DNA from: Oribacterium sp. UBA4274
GTDB lineage: Bacteria > Bacillota > Clostridia > Lachnospirales > Lachnospiraceae
Assembly: GCA_002396005.1 (NCBI GenBank)
Contig: DGVW01000098.1
Location: 1 to 17,500, forward strand
Reading direction: 5' to 3'
Length of the DNA: 17,500 nucleotides
The translations under genes and the position numbers were made by a program. Of the stretch, positions 6,234 through 14,713 are shown one piece after another. Within the stretch, counting starts at the first letter, position 1; every line of letters starts with the position of its first letter. Below the pieces are notes generated by a model. It was not told the DNA's origin, searched no databases, and worked only from the letters and a program-made list of their open reading frames with translations.

Positions 6234-7937
6234 ATGCATAAAAGACTTAAAAACAATAGGGGAGAGATACATCCCGGACTACTGAGGGCTCTGCTTTTCT
6301 GTGTTTGTGCAGTCATAGCTATAGCCGTTCTCATATCTTCTTATATAGACAGCCTGCATGACAGGGCTTATCAGGAGTGGGCGAGAAGTGAAAACAACAA
6401 GGTCTATGACATCACGAGTCAGAAGAGAACTACTGAGAGGCAGCTTCTGAAGGTCCGGAAGCAACTCAATGACAGCTTCTATCAGCGGCTCGAGGATGAA
6501 CTGCCGGTGAGGATACTGGTGCTGGGTGACGCCTACGGGGGCGGTTTCGGAGCCGGCAGCAAGTCCTATGTCTGGAGTAAGCTTCTGGCTGCCCGTCTGA
6601 AGCTTACTTATGGTGTTAATGTGGAACTTGACAACATTTCCCTGTCAGGTATGAACAGTGCCTACAGTGTCTGGTCCAGGCTTATGTCATGTCCTCTGGG
6701 AACTGCAGCGGAGACACTGGCAAAGGCCGGGGCTGTAAAGGATCAGAGAGGCGCTTATACAGGAGAGGGTTCCGGGGAAAAGGCTCTAAGCACCAAGGTC
6801 ATCACGGACTCGAGAAACAAGGAGTATGACCTGTGCATCATCAGTCTCGGGCTTACGGATGAACCTGCGCTTTTTAACATTTACTACGAGAGTCTGCTGC
6901 ATAACCTACGGAACAGGTACGAGAAGTGCAGTGTGATAACTCTTCTGCCCAATCAGGCGGTCACAGCACCTGATGCCGGTTACGCCGATGAGAATGCTGA
7001 GGCTCTCTATGAGATTGCTGCTCACTATCATACTGAGGTTATAAATGTGGGCCTGGAGATGACTGATCCTGAGGCTGCTCTTAAGGGCGCAACTATGTCG
7101 GAGCTTGGCTACGGTTCTATCACTTCCCGGGAACTGGGCGAAGATATGCGGGAGGACGGAATCTCTGAGAGAAGGGTTTCTCAGGTTGTTTCCGAGGATC
7201 TGTCAGAGCGGAGGGAGAAGGCTGAAGGTCGTATCCGGCAGTATACCATCGATGGCTTGTATCTCAACAACAAGGGACAGGAGTTTCTAGCGGATACTAT
7301 CCTTTCTCATATCAAGAGGGATGTGAAGGCTTACAAGGGATATGAGTCGGCGGAGGTTAAACCTATACTTAAAGATGTGGTGACTCTTGAGAACTACAAC
7401 TACTTCCCGGTGTCCGGACTATCGAGAATCGATGATTTCACTTATGTTCTGCCTAAGAGTCTGACAACGGGTTCCGGGGCATCTGATAGTTCAGGAAAAT
7501 CGAAAGATACCGACACTGCTGATAGTTCAGGGGAGTCTGAGAATAACGGAGAATCCGAGACAGATATAGCGGAGTCTTCCGGTGTCTATGGTATAGTTGG
7601 TGTGGATTATGATCTGCTCCCTGGTGACAATGATCTCTATGGAGCCGTCAAGGATGGTACTGTTCCTTTCGGACGGATCAAGTGGAACTATGCGGGCAGT
7701 GAGAGTGAGAGGCATATCCTGCCGCTGAATGCTCATTTTGAGCCTAAAGAGGATGGTAATCTATATCTCGCTTTTGCCACCAAAACTCAGGCGGATACGC
7801 TGCACGGAGTGATAGTTGGAGGTGATTTCTCTTTCCCGCCTCACTTTGATGATTATGAAAGGGTTCCGGTAGTCGGACCGGTAGATGATGATGGCAATCC
7901 GGTCAAGCTGGATGATGACGGAAAGGCAGCTAAGTGA
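6234..7937 (+). CDS. membrane-anchored SGNH/GDSL-fold protein, apparently catalytically inactive
   Basis: A 567-residue protein with a basic N-terminus, one membrane helix (about 17-37), a charged helical stretch (41-88), then an SGNH hydrolase-like domain (92-365) facing outward. Block I reads VLGDAYGGGFG, with A100 where the catalytic Ser stands. Block II is probably G139. Block III reads GLTD (206-209), with Thr for the usual Asn. Block V reads DGLYLN (340-345), with Y343 for the catalytic His. All catalytic or oxyanion side chains other than Asp340 and Gly139 therefore look replaced. A Ser/Asp/Glu-rich linker (411-449) leads to a C-terminal domain (450-545), probably beta-rich, and an acidic tail. 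The start has TTGGAGG four bases upstream. Divergent pairing with LCP suggests an envelope-glycan role, perhaps binding rather than hydrolysis. The fold call is from motifs only. Confidence 0.82.
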   Translation: MHKRLKNNRGEIHPGLLRALLFCVCAVIAIAVLISSYIDSLHDRAYQEWARSENNKVYDITSQKRTTERQLLKVRKQLNDSFYQRLEDELPVRILVLGDAYGGGFGAGSKSYVWSKLLAARLKLTYGVNVELDNISLSGMNSAYSVWSRLMSCPLGTAAETLAKAGAVKDQRGAYTGEGSGEKALSTKVITDSRNKEYDLCIISLGLTDEPALFNIYYESLLHNLRNRYEKCSVITLLPNQAVTAPDAGYADENAEALYEIAAHYHTEVINVGLEMTDPEAALKGATMSELGYGSITSRELGEDMREDGISERRVSQVVSEDLSERREKAEGRIRQYTIDGLYLNNKGQEFLADTILSHIKRDVKAYKGYESAEVKPILKDVVTLENYNYFPVSGLSRIDDFTYVLPKSLTTGSGASDSSGKSKDTDTADSSGESENNGESETDIAESSGVYGIVGVDYDLLPGDNDLYGAVKDGTVPFGRIKWNYAGSESERHILPLNAHFEPKEDGNLYLAFATKTQADTLHGVIVGGDFSFPPHFDDYERVPVVGPVDDDGNPVKLDDDGKAAK

Positions 7938-7940
7938 TAT

Positions 7941-7962
7941 AAAAAGAGCCGGTGGATCCGGC
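7941..7962 (-). terminator. terminator for the small HTH gene
   Basis: GCCGG (7948-7952) pairs with CCGGC (7958-7962) around a five-base loop. On the minus strand the hairpin is followed by TCTTTTT. It would stop transcription coming from 8412 before it enters the convergent SGNH gene. Confidence 0.55.
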
Positions 7963-7989
7963 AGAAAATCAAGAAACGTGTAAAGTAAA

Positions 7990-8036
7990 GAGGCTGTCTC
8001 TCAGGATTCAACATCCGGGAGATAGCCTCCTTTTTT
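7990..8036 (+). terminator. Rho-independent terminator of the SGNH-fold gene, possibly bidirectional
   Basis: GAGGCT-G-TCTC (7990-8000) pairs with GAGA-T-AGCCTC (8019-8029), with a further GGAT/ATCC pair inside. A CTTTTTT run follows on the plus strand. On the minus strand the exit side is moderately T-rich (CTTTACTTTA), so it may also serve the convergent HTH gene. Confidence 0.85.
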
Positions 8037-8079
8037 ATCATTTCAAAAATATCAGGCACTGTCCTTGATACGAAAGACA

Positions 8080-8412
8080 CTACTTATTTTTCGTCTTTTT
8101 TATATATGCAAGCAGTCTTAACTTATCTTGTCTGGTACAGTGTTTCGTCGCGTTCTGATGTACGTCATCTATCATATGCTTAAGCTCCTTATCTATCTTG
8201 CTGTCCACATGATACTTCTTACGCCAGTCTACATACTTTCCTGTGATAACTCTGCCGTCTTTTGGTCTCTCGGCTCCTATCGGAATATACCATCTGCCAT
8301 TATGCTTCACTGCCCCCTCGATGAGACCAAGTCTGCACAAGGTCTGCATGTACTTGATGGTAAGACCCCACTTTTCAGCCTGTTCACGCGAACTGATATA
8401 ACCTTCTAACAC
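8080..8412 (-). CDS. small helix-turn-helix (excisionase/MerR-like) DNA-binding protein
   Basis: A 110-residue protein. Residues 3-55 (GYISSREQAEKWGLT, then QTLCRLGLIEGAVK..GRWYIP) match the winged-helix pattern of short excisionase-like proteins: helix-turn-helix, then a wing with a conserved Gly-Arg-x-Trp-x-Ile-Pro. Residues 56-110 are basic and helical (Lys-rich tail). The start is GTG at 8412, because an in-frame TGA lies just upstream; a GGAGAG site stands 11 bases before it, a long spacing. It is convergent with the SGNH gene and isolated from the signalling operon upstream. No integrase or other phage gene is near, so a chromosomal regulator is more likely than a true excisionase. Targets are unknown; the palindromes in its own leader make autoregulation possible. 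Confidence 0.78.
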   Translation of the reverse strand: MLEGYISSREQAEKWGLTIKYMQTLCRLGLIEGAVKHNGRWYIPIGAERPKDGRVITGKYVDWRKKYHVDSKIDKELKHMIDDVHQNATKHCTRQDKLRLLAYIKKTKNK

Positions 8413-8609
8413 GATTCATTCTACTCTCCACTTCTATATATACATATAGCTATATAACAATACTGGTATATATATATATATTTAAGCCTTTCCTATATAG
8501 CGCACAGTTATATAAACTATACCCGAAAGGTTTATATTTATATTATATATGTATTCAAAATATAATGCAACTCATGTTAAAACCTGCAGTATTTATGCAA
8601 TTTTTAATA
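8413..8609. promoter_or_regulatory. AT-rich intergenic region with palindromes
   Basis: 197 bases between the HTH gene and the end of the signalling operon, almost entirely A/T. It contains the perfect palindrome ATATAGCTATAT (8444-8455), a TA dinucleotide run near 8468-8482, and repeated TATATA stretches. No clear terminator follows the 8610 stop codon and no standard promoter can be picked with confidence among the many TATA-like boxes. Confidence 0.45.
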
Positions 8610-11021
8610 TTACAGAATCCTTATGTCCGTCAGTGCCACCTGATCTCCGGTGAGGGCGGCATAGACGGTTCTGGCGCCATCATTTAATCTGCATACGTTC
8701 TCAATATGGATACCGAGATTGTCTGCAAGGATTGTTACCTTGCTGCCTTTCTTTATGAATGCCACTTCGTACTCATATCCTTCTTTGTTCAGAGTCTTCC
8801 AGTTGTCCCAGCCGGAGAAATCCGCATCCTTCCTCATGATGAATCTGTTATCCGAGTAGGTATCCGGGTTTTCATTCTCACCGTTCAGCTTGATAAGGGC
8901 ATACTCATGATATCCCTTGCCGTGAACCTTTTTGTCATCTGAATAAAACAGCACAACATACGGACAGTTCCATACGAGGTTTGCTGTAGGGAGGCTCATG
9001 GAGTGGAAGGACAGATGGGTTCCGTCCTTTATCTCTATGCCTACTGTTGAGGCAGAACGCACTCTGTCCACCTGAACATTCGGAACGTCCGATTCTATCC
9101 TGTCTATATAGCTGATCTCCTCGGCAATTCTCGGGATGGAACCTTCTGATACGATTTCGTCTCCCTGCACCGGTTCTATATCGTAGATTGTACAGTTTTC
9201 TCCCGTAAGTCCGATATAGGCCTGCTTGGACTTGTTAGGCAGCGCCACTATGGCTTCGATCTTATGACCTGCGCCGGAAAGCACCATCCTGATATGATCC
9301 TCGTATCTGCCCATGGTGATCTCATATTGCTGATCTCCGTTATCCGGGCCCAGGTTACTTTCAATTTGAGAAGCATTGTCCTGATCTACGCCATCCCAGA
9401 TGTCAGGACTATCTCCCAGACTTCTGATCTCCATGTTTCTCGCACCTGTGGAGATATAGTTTCCGTCAAACCACAGTTCTCCGTACTCGAGATAGCGGTT
9501 TGCGTCTATGGCCTTCTGATTGTCATGAACCATTCTGTCGTAGGCGTCAAACAGTATGATGGACGGGGCGCTGAACTTACCCGGCTCGGAAACAGTCTTA
9601 CATCTGAATCTCAGTTTATCCACGGTGTTCATGACAGGATAGCCGATACTCACATGTTCTCTGTACTCTTTACAACTGATCTCCTTTTCGACGATGGAGA
9701 TGTCATTTAAATAGTCCTTGCTTTCCATATCCATGAGATGCACCATGAGATCTGCTATATCTGGATCAAACTGCGCACCTGCTCCCTTGATGAGCTCCTC
9801 TCTTACGATCTGAAGTGGAAGGGCATCTCTGAAGCGCTGCTTGGTTGTCATAGAGTCATAAGCATTGGCAACGGATATGATCCTCGATATCTCAGGTATG
9901 TTGTTTCCGGAGAGACCGTCCGGATAGCCCTTTCCGTCATAGCGCTCAAAGCAATATCTGGCGCCCTTACTGAGATACGGGTACTCTGTGATACCTGCAA
10001 GTATCTCACTGCTCAAAACCGGCTTCTTCTTGACCTGCTTGTACTCCTCTTCTGTCAGGTTATCGTTCTTTCCGATGAGGCTGTCCGGCAGTCCTATCAT
10101 GCCGATGTCATGAAGTAGTGCGGTATAGTAGACTCTGTCACACTCCTCATCGTCCTTACCACTGAGCTCCGCCAGCCTCCTCGCAATGTCAGCTACTCTC
10201 TCCGAACGCCCATGCAGAAACGGATCCTTCATCTCTATGGAGGCAACGAATGCTGTGGAGGTCTGCTTAAACAGCCTCTTCATACTCATTTTCTCCTTGA
10301 GGAGAGTCTCCATCTCGGTTTTGTGGGCCCTCTCCAGCGCCTCATTGGTATCTATGATGTTAAATACATAGATGATCAGTATGATACCTACCATGGTTAT
10401 ATTGACGAGGGAGAGTCCATAGAAGATAAGCTGCAGGCATCCGGCGACTATGGGTGCAAGGGTAAATGTCATAAGGGGCAGTGCCAATCTCTTACTGAGC
10501 TTCCTGTAATATCTTATGATGACCAAAAGCTGCAGTAGTCCTGTCAGAACAGGGATCATGTAACACACGATGAATCCCTGGGAGCGGACATAATGATTGG
10601 AAGCGTCAAAGGTATAGTAAAATCCCGTGAACTGTGAAATAACTATCAGTATCTCACCCACAAACAGACTTATGTTGTTAAATGAAAGTTCATCCGGCAC
10701 CTTGTCTGATCCGCCTTCATTTAAGCAAAGGTCTATAACATAGAGATTGACGCCGAAAACGACTGTTATCGTGGTGGCATATACCAGAAAGTTGCTCACT
10801 CTGGTCATGACAAAGCCGAGCAGTGATACATTACCGCGATAAATATATGCAAATCTGTCAGCATAAAGAAGAATCATGGCGGATATCTCCATCCACAGCA
10901 TCGCTGTCTTTCTTTTTTTGGAGAGGCTGTTGGATATGAGGGTAAAAATTGCAGTCATTCCACAGATACTTCCCAAAGACAGCATTATATTCAATTGATG
11001 AGATGTCAGAAATTCTTTCAT
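8610..11021 (-). CDS. seven-TM protein with degenerate HD-GYP domain and long C-terminal beta-rich region
   Basis: An 803-residue protein. The N-terminus has seven hydrophobic helices (about 10-31, 39-61, 73-98, 117-137, 148-170, 180-201, 207-223), then a coiled linker (225-250) and an HD-GYP domain (about 255-430). HD (H304, D305) and GYP (365-367) are present, but other ligands are replaced. The GHS His is R272, the KxHP His is K333, the HHE pair is C357-F358, and the ADxxD Asp is N386. Cyclic-di-GMP hydrolysis is therefore doubtful; a binding or regulatory role is more likely. Residues 465-803 form an uncharacterised region rich in Gly, Tyr and Asp, perhaps two beta-sandwich domains, which topology would place in the cytoplasm. 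The start has AGAGGAG four bases before the ATG. It is the last gene of a three-gene operon, 57 bases after the kinase. Confidence 0.88.
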   Translation of the reverse strand: MKEFLTSHQLNIMLSLGSICGMTAIFTLISNSLSKKRKTAMLWMEISAMILLYADRFAYIYRGNVSLLGFVMTRVSNFLVYATTITVVFGVNLYVIDLCLNEGGSDKVPDELSFNNISLFVGEILIVISQFTGFYYTFDASNHYVRSQGFIVCYMIPVLTGLLQLLVIIRYYRKLSKRLALPLMTFTLAPIVAGCLQLIFYGLSLVNITMVGIILIIYVFNIIDTNEALERAHKTEMETLLKEKMSMKRLFKQTSTAFVASIEMKDPFLHGRSERVADIARRLAELSGKDDEECDRVYYTALLHDIGMIGLPDSLIGKNDNLTEEEYKQVKKKPVLSSEILAGITEYPYLSKGARYCFERYDGKGYPDGLSGNNIPEISRIISVANAYDSMTTKQRFRDALPLQIVREELIKGAGAQFDPDIADLMVHLMDMESKDYLNDISIVEKEISCKEYREHVSIGYPVMNTVDKLRFRCKTVSEPGKFSAPSIILFDAYDRMVHDNQKAIDANRYLEYGELWFDGNYISTGARNMEIRSLGDSPDIWDGVDQDNASQIESNLGPDNGDQQYEITMGRYEDHIRMVLSGAGHKIEAIVALPNKSKQAYIGLTGENCTIYDIEPVQGDEIVSEGSIPRIAEEISYIDRIESDVPNVQVDRVRSASTVGIEIKDGTHLSFHSMSLPTANLVWNCPYVVLFYSDDKKVHGKGYHEYALIKLNGENENPDTYSDNRFIMRKDADFSGWDNWKTLNKEGYEYEVAFIKKGSKVTILADNLGIHIENVCRLNDGARTVYAALTGDQVALTDIRIL

Positions 11022-11078
11022 TAGTCTCCTCTTCTTTATAAATGCTTACAAAGTTCTTAAGCATCTTGCTGAGTTCAC

Positions 11079-14000
11079 TTATCTTTTTGGCTTTTCCATC
11101 ATCTCCGGAGGGAGATGTCGCATGATGGTTTGCTCCAGTGTCAGGCTGTCTATAGGTTTGGTCAGATAGCCGTTGAAGCCTTTGGACTTGTAATAGTCCT
11201 CACCTACAGTATAGTTGGCTGTGAGCACATACACCGGAAGATCCGGATATCTCTCCCTGATCCTTGTAACGGTTTCTATACCGTCCATACCCGGCATCAT
11301 GTGATCCAGCAGCACAACATTAAACTTTGATTCCTTGAGCTTGTCGAGGCATTCCTCTCCGCTTGAGGCTGTTGTGACAAATATCTTGGTGGCCTTCAGC
11401 AGTTCCTTGATAACACTCAGGTTCAGAGGATCGTCGTCAACAACAAGTACATCTGCATCCGGTGCTATAAACTGCGGAACATAAGGTCCCTTTGTGATAC
11501 TTGCATCATGCTCTATAAAGGCGCCCATCGGAGTGAAGTCAACGATTTTCTGCGGCACTGTCAGTATGAACTCAGAGCCCTTCTCGTACACACTGTGACA
11601 TACAAGACTTCCGTTTAACATCTCTGCAAATCTTCTCGATATATCAAGTCCGAGCCCTGTGCCCTGGATACCGCTGTTATTCTCTTCCTCCAGTCTCTCA
11701 TAGGCATCAAACAATCTATCCATATCCTGCTCTTTGATACCCATTCCTGTATCTTTGACAGAGAAACTGAGGGTACACCTGTCATCTTCACGCTGATCCA
11801 TCCTTACTGTCAGTGCAAATCCGCCTTTTTTTGTGTACTTCACTGCGTTAGTCAAAAGGTTCAGCACTATCTCCTTGATCTTGCCATCATCTCCGTACAG
11901 GCGTTTCGGCAGGATTTCGTCTATAATTACGTCAAATGTCAGTTCATTATCGGTACTTCTCACACGTATCATGGAAACTATGGAACGAAGCATGTCCTGA
12001 ACGTCATATTCACGCTCCACTTTATGCATCTTACCGGATTCAATCTTGGACATATCAAGGAGGTCATTGATGATTCCGAGTAGTGAGTCTGCTGCATTTT
12101 TGATATCCATAGAGTAGTTCATTATGGAGAGGAAGTAGCTTTCCGGAACATTGGTCCCGTCCTCTCTCATGATCATCTCGTTCATACCCATGATGGTGTT
12201 GATAGGTGTTCTGATCTCATGTGAGATGTTGGCGAGGAAACGGGACTTGGCCTTGTTGGCTCTGTCCGCTTCTTCCTTGGCTGTTCTTATCTCCGCATAC
12301 TGTCTTCTGATGACAGAGTTGTTGATGACAACCCAGACTATGAGACCTAAAAATGTCGCGCAGAATATTGCGATTATAATCTTGACCACCAAAAGCTCCA
12401 GGATCCTTGGTTCTTTCATGATATCATAGATCTTATCCTCAATTACAGAACTACCGTCACTGCCCAGGAGCTGTATGTGCAGCTTATACTCTCCGTAATG
12501 CAGATTGCCGTATTCAAGAGGTCTCATTCTGCTTTTCGGAGCGGTTATGCCGGGATCCTGTGTTCCTTCCAGGAACATTCTGATCATCGTATCCGTCATG
12601 GAATAGTCCATCACCGAGGCGGAGATACTGACATGTCCCGAATCTGCCGGAATCACGTATATGCCATCTTCATCCGGCTCGATCACTCCGTTTATGGATT
12701 CAATTCTGTTAAGGGTAAATTTTATCTTTGAACCCTCTCTCTGGAAGTTATCGATATTGGTTTGTACAACGCCGTGCCTACCGGCTATATAGAGATTGCC
12801 TGAGCTATCCAGATAGCTGTTTGAATTTGGTGTTACTGAGTACGGGAGTCCGCTTATGATGGTGTAGACCTTATAATCCTTCACCTCATCTCTCAGCACC
12901 TGATCTGCCTCGAGAACAAATACTCCGCAGGAAGACAGTACCCACAATTCGTTATCTTCATCAAAGAATATATCGTAATTGTTGCTATATGGAAATGTTG
13001 TGACATGAGTGATAACTCCGTCACGCATATACTCAAGTGAATTGGATGTGATGATCCAGCTTACATTTCTGTATTTATCGGTTTTTATCTTCAGGACAAC
13101 TTCACTGGTAAGGCCATCCGAAAGTCCGATGTTCCTGATTTCGTCCTTTTCTATTGCATACAGACCTCCTCCATCAGAGCCTGCATATATAACTCCGTCG
13201 GTGCCTTCTGCTACAGTAAGTATCACCTTGTTCATTAACCCGTCATCAGCACCTATGGTTCTCACGACCTCATCGTTCTTTATGATGGCAAGCCCGGTAT
13301 TGGTTCCCACTATGATACTTCCATCAGAGGCTTCTGCAGTACATCTTATTTCATTGCCGGGCAGCCCGTCATCCTTTGTATAGGCCCTTACAACTCCAGA
13401 CTTGTCCATGGAAACGAGTCCGATGTCGTTGGTGTACACAGACACCCAGAGCATCTTATTCTCTCCCTCCATGATGCATCGCACTCTGTTCTCACCGATA
13501 TAGTTTGTAAGGTCGTTATCATAAGCCCTGCCATCTCTGTCGATAACTGTGAGTCCGTAGTCATTACCGATATATGTTCCGTCTCCATAGAGGCACACTG
13601 CCTGGGCCGCGCCCTTATGAAGATCGGTTTTCTCTGTTATGTCGATGAAATTGTTGGTGACTATCTTCATCACGCCTTCGGTAGAGGAAGCAAACCAGAG
13701 GTTGCCCTGATAGTCGGAGGTGAACATCTCTATACCACTGTCCATGACAAGATTTCTGACAGTATGAAAATCATTTTTTTCATCCAGATATCCAACAACT
13801 GTAGATGATGCTATCCATACTCTGTCACAGGCATAGCTTATCCACTGTACATCATTGATAGGAGAGACGGATATCCTCTTCATGCGAGACACATCATCGC
13901 CTAATTTTCCGTAATAGATATTCTCACTTTCTGTACAAAGATATATATTACCTTCATCAACAGGATCAATCATAAAGGTTGACACTGTTTCCACGCCCAG

Positions 14001-14693
14001 TCCCCCGCTGTCATAGATTTCGGAGATCTTACAATCTTTTATGGTGAAGATGATGCCGGAGGATGTCTGTCCGTAAATCTTTCCTTCTGTATCAGAGCTT
14101 AGCTTCAGCACTCTCTCATTGTCGATACGTGCATCATGAAGTATATTGATGGTTCCGGATAAATCAATGTAAGCCACACCTGCTGTTGTTCCGATATAGA
14201 CATTACCCTTGTCATCCTCAGCAAAGGAACGTATAGAATTGGATGGAAGCCCATCCATCTTGGTATAATGCAGCCGCCTGGAACCGCTCATCCTGACAAC
14301 ACCGTTGTCGTTGGTCCCCACAAAGATATCACCTGATTTATCTTCATAAAACGCTCTTGAGCTGGTGAGCCCATCGGATGGGTCCAGTATTTCAAAGTCT
14401 GAGCCGTCATATCTCAAAACTCCGGCATAGCCTCCAATCCAGATGTGCCCGTCCCTTGCACTCATTATGGCCATGGCGTCAGATGTCGGTAATCCGTTTT
14501 CAGCGTCATAAAGGACCGATGTATAGGTGACTCCCTTCAGTTGTCCGGACACGGCATATCCGCCGCCCAAAGCGGAATCGTTATCAGCATAGGCGGAGAT
14601 CAACCCACAGAAAATAAAACCTGCTGTCAGAATCAAGATTGTAAAGAATCTGACTGTCCTTATAATGTTTTTTCTGTATGACCTGTATTTCAT
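11079..14693 (-). CDS. propeller-type hybrid histidine kinase with C-terminal receiver domain
   Basis: A 1204-residue sensor. A signal helix (14-36) leads to about 14 propeller repeats (55-650; recurring DGLxxN/S ... G.IYIGT..G), as in double seven-bladed sensors, then a Y_Y_Y-like domain (657-757) and a membrane helix (766-790). The cytoplasmic part has HisKA with ANISHEIRTP (phospho-His H825), HATPase with N949, DTGMG (981-985) and GTGLGL (1011-1016), and a receiver with acidic pocket D1086-D1088, phospho-Asp D1130, T1158 and K1179. All catalytic residues look intact. Unlike Bacteroides hybrid systems it has no AraC output, and no response regulator gene is near. Propeller sensors of this type often detect oligosaccharides (family knowledge). 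The ribosome site is poor (GGAG 13 bases upstream). It lies 20 bases after the HD-GYP gene. Confidence 0.94.
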   Translation of the reverse strand: MKYRSYRKNIIRTVRFFTILILTAGFIFCGLISAYADNDSALGGGYAVSGQLKGVTYTSVLYDAENGLPTSDAMAIMSARDGHIWIGGYAGVLRYDGSDFEILDPSDGLTSSRAFYEDKSGDIFVGTNDNGVVRMSGSRRLHYTKMDGLPSNSIRSFAEDDKGNVYIGTTAGVAYIDLSGTINILHDARIDNERVLKLSSDTEGKIYGQTSSGIIFTIKDCKISEIYDSGGLGVETVSTFMIDPVDEGNIYLCTESENIYYGKLGDDVSRMKRISVSPINDVQWISYACDRVWIASSTVVGYLDEKNDFHTVRNLVMDSGIEMFTSDYQGNLWFASSTEGVMKIVTNNFIDITEKTDLHKGAAQAVCLYGDGTYIGNDYGLTVIDRDGRAYDNDLTNYIGENRVRCIMEGENKMLWVSVYTNDIGLVSMDKSGVVRAYTKDDGLPGNEIRCTAEASDGSIIVGTNTGLAIIKNDEVVRTIGADDGLMNKVILTVAEGTDGVIYAGSDGGGLYAIEKDEIRNIGLSDGLTSEVVLKIKTDKYRNVSWIITSNSLEYMRDGVITHVTTFPYSNNYDIFFDEDNELWVLSSCGVFVLEADQVLRDEVKDYKVYTIISGLPYSVTPNSNSYLDSSGNLYIAGRHGVVQTNIDNFQREGSKIKFTLNRIESINGVIEPDEDGIYVIPADSGHVSISASVMDYSMTDTMIRMFLEGTQDPGITAPKSRMRPLEYGNLHYGEYKLHIQLLGSDGSSVIEDKIYDIMKEPRILELLVVKIIIAIFCATFLGLIVWVVINNSVIRRQYAEIRTAKEEADRANKAKSRFLANISHEIRTPINTIMGMNEMIMREDGTNVPESYFLSIMNYSMDIKNAADSLLGIINDLLDMSKIESGKMHKVEREYDVQDMLRSIVSMIRVRSTDNELTFDVIIDEILPKRLYGDDGKIKEIVLNLLTNAVKYTKKGGFALTVRMDQREDDRCTLSFSVKDTGMGIKEQDMDRLFDAYERLEEENNSGIQGTGLGLDISRRFAEMLNGSLVCHSVYEKGSEFILTVPQKIVDFTPMGAFIEHDASITKGPYVPQFIAPDADVLVVDDDPLNLSVIKELLKATKIFVTTASSGEECLDKLKESKFNVVLLDHMMPGMDGIETVTRIRERYPDLPVYVLTANYTVGEDYYKSKGFNGYLTKPIDSLTLEQTIMRHLPPEMMEKPKR

Positions 14694-14713
14694 GCCTTGT
14701 CACGTTCTCCTGA

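Noticed and set aside
7853..8080. 75-residue minus-strand open frame between the SGNH gene and the HTH gene
   Set aside because: It runs through two terminator hairpins and the end of the SGNH gene, with no ribosome site or recognisable domain.
9264..10118. Plus-strand open frames opposite the degenerate HD-GYP gene
   Set aside because: These are antisense readings of a gene with clear domains; no ribosome sites or family features.
11041..11070. ATGCTT/AAGCAT inverted repeat between the hybrid kinase and the degenerate HD-GYP gene
   Set aside because: Six base pairs with an 11-base loop and no T-run; too weak for a terminator inside what looks like an operon.
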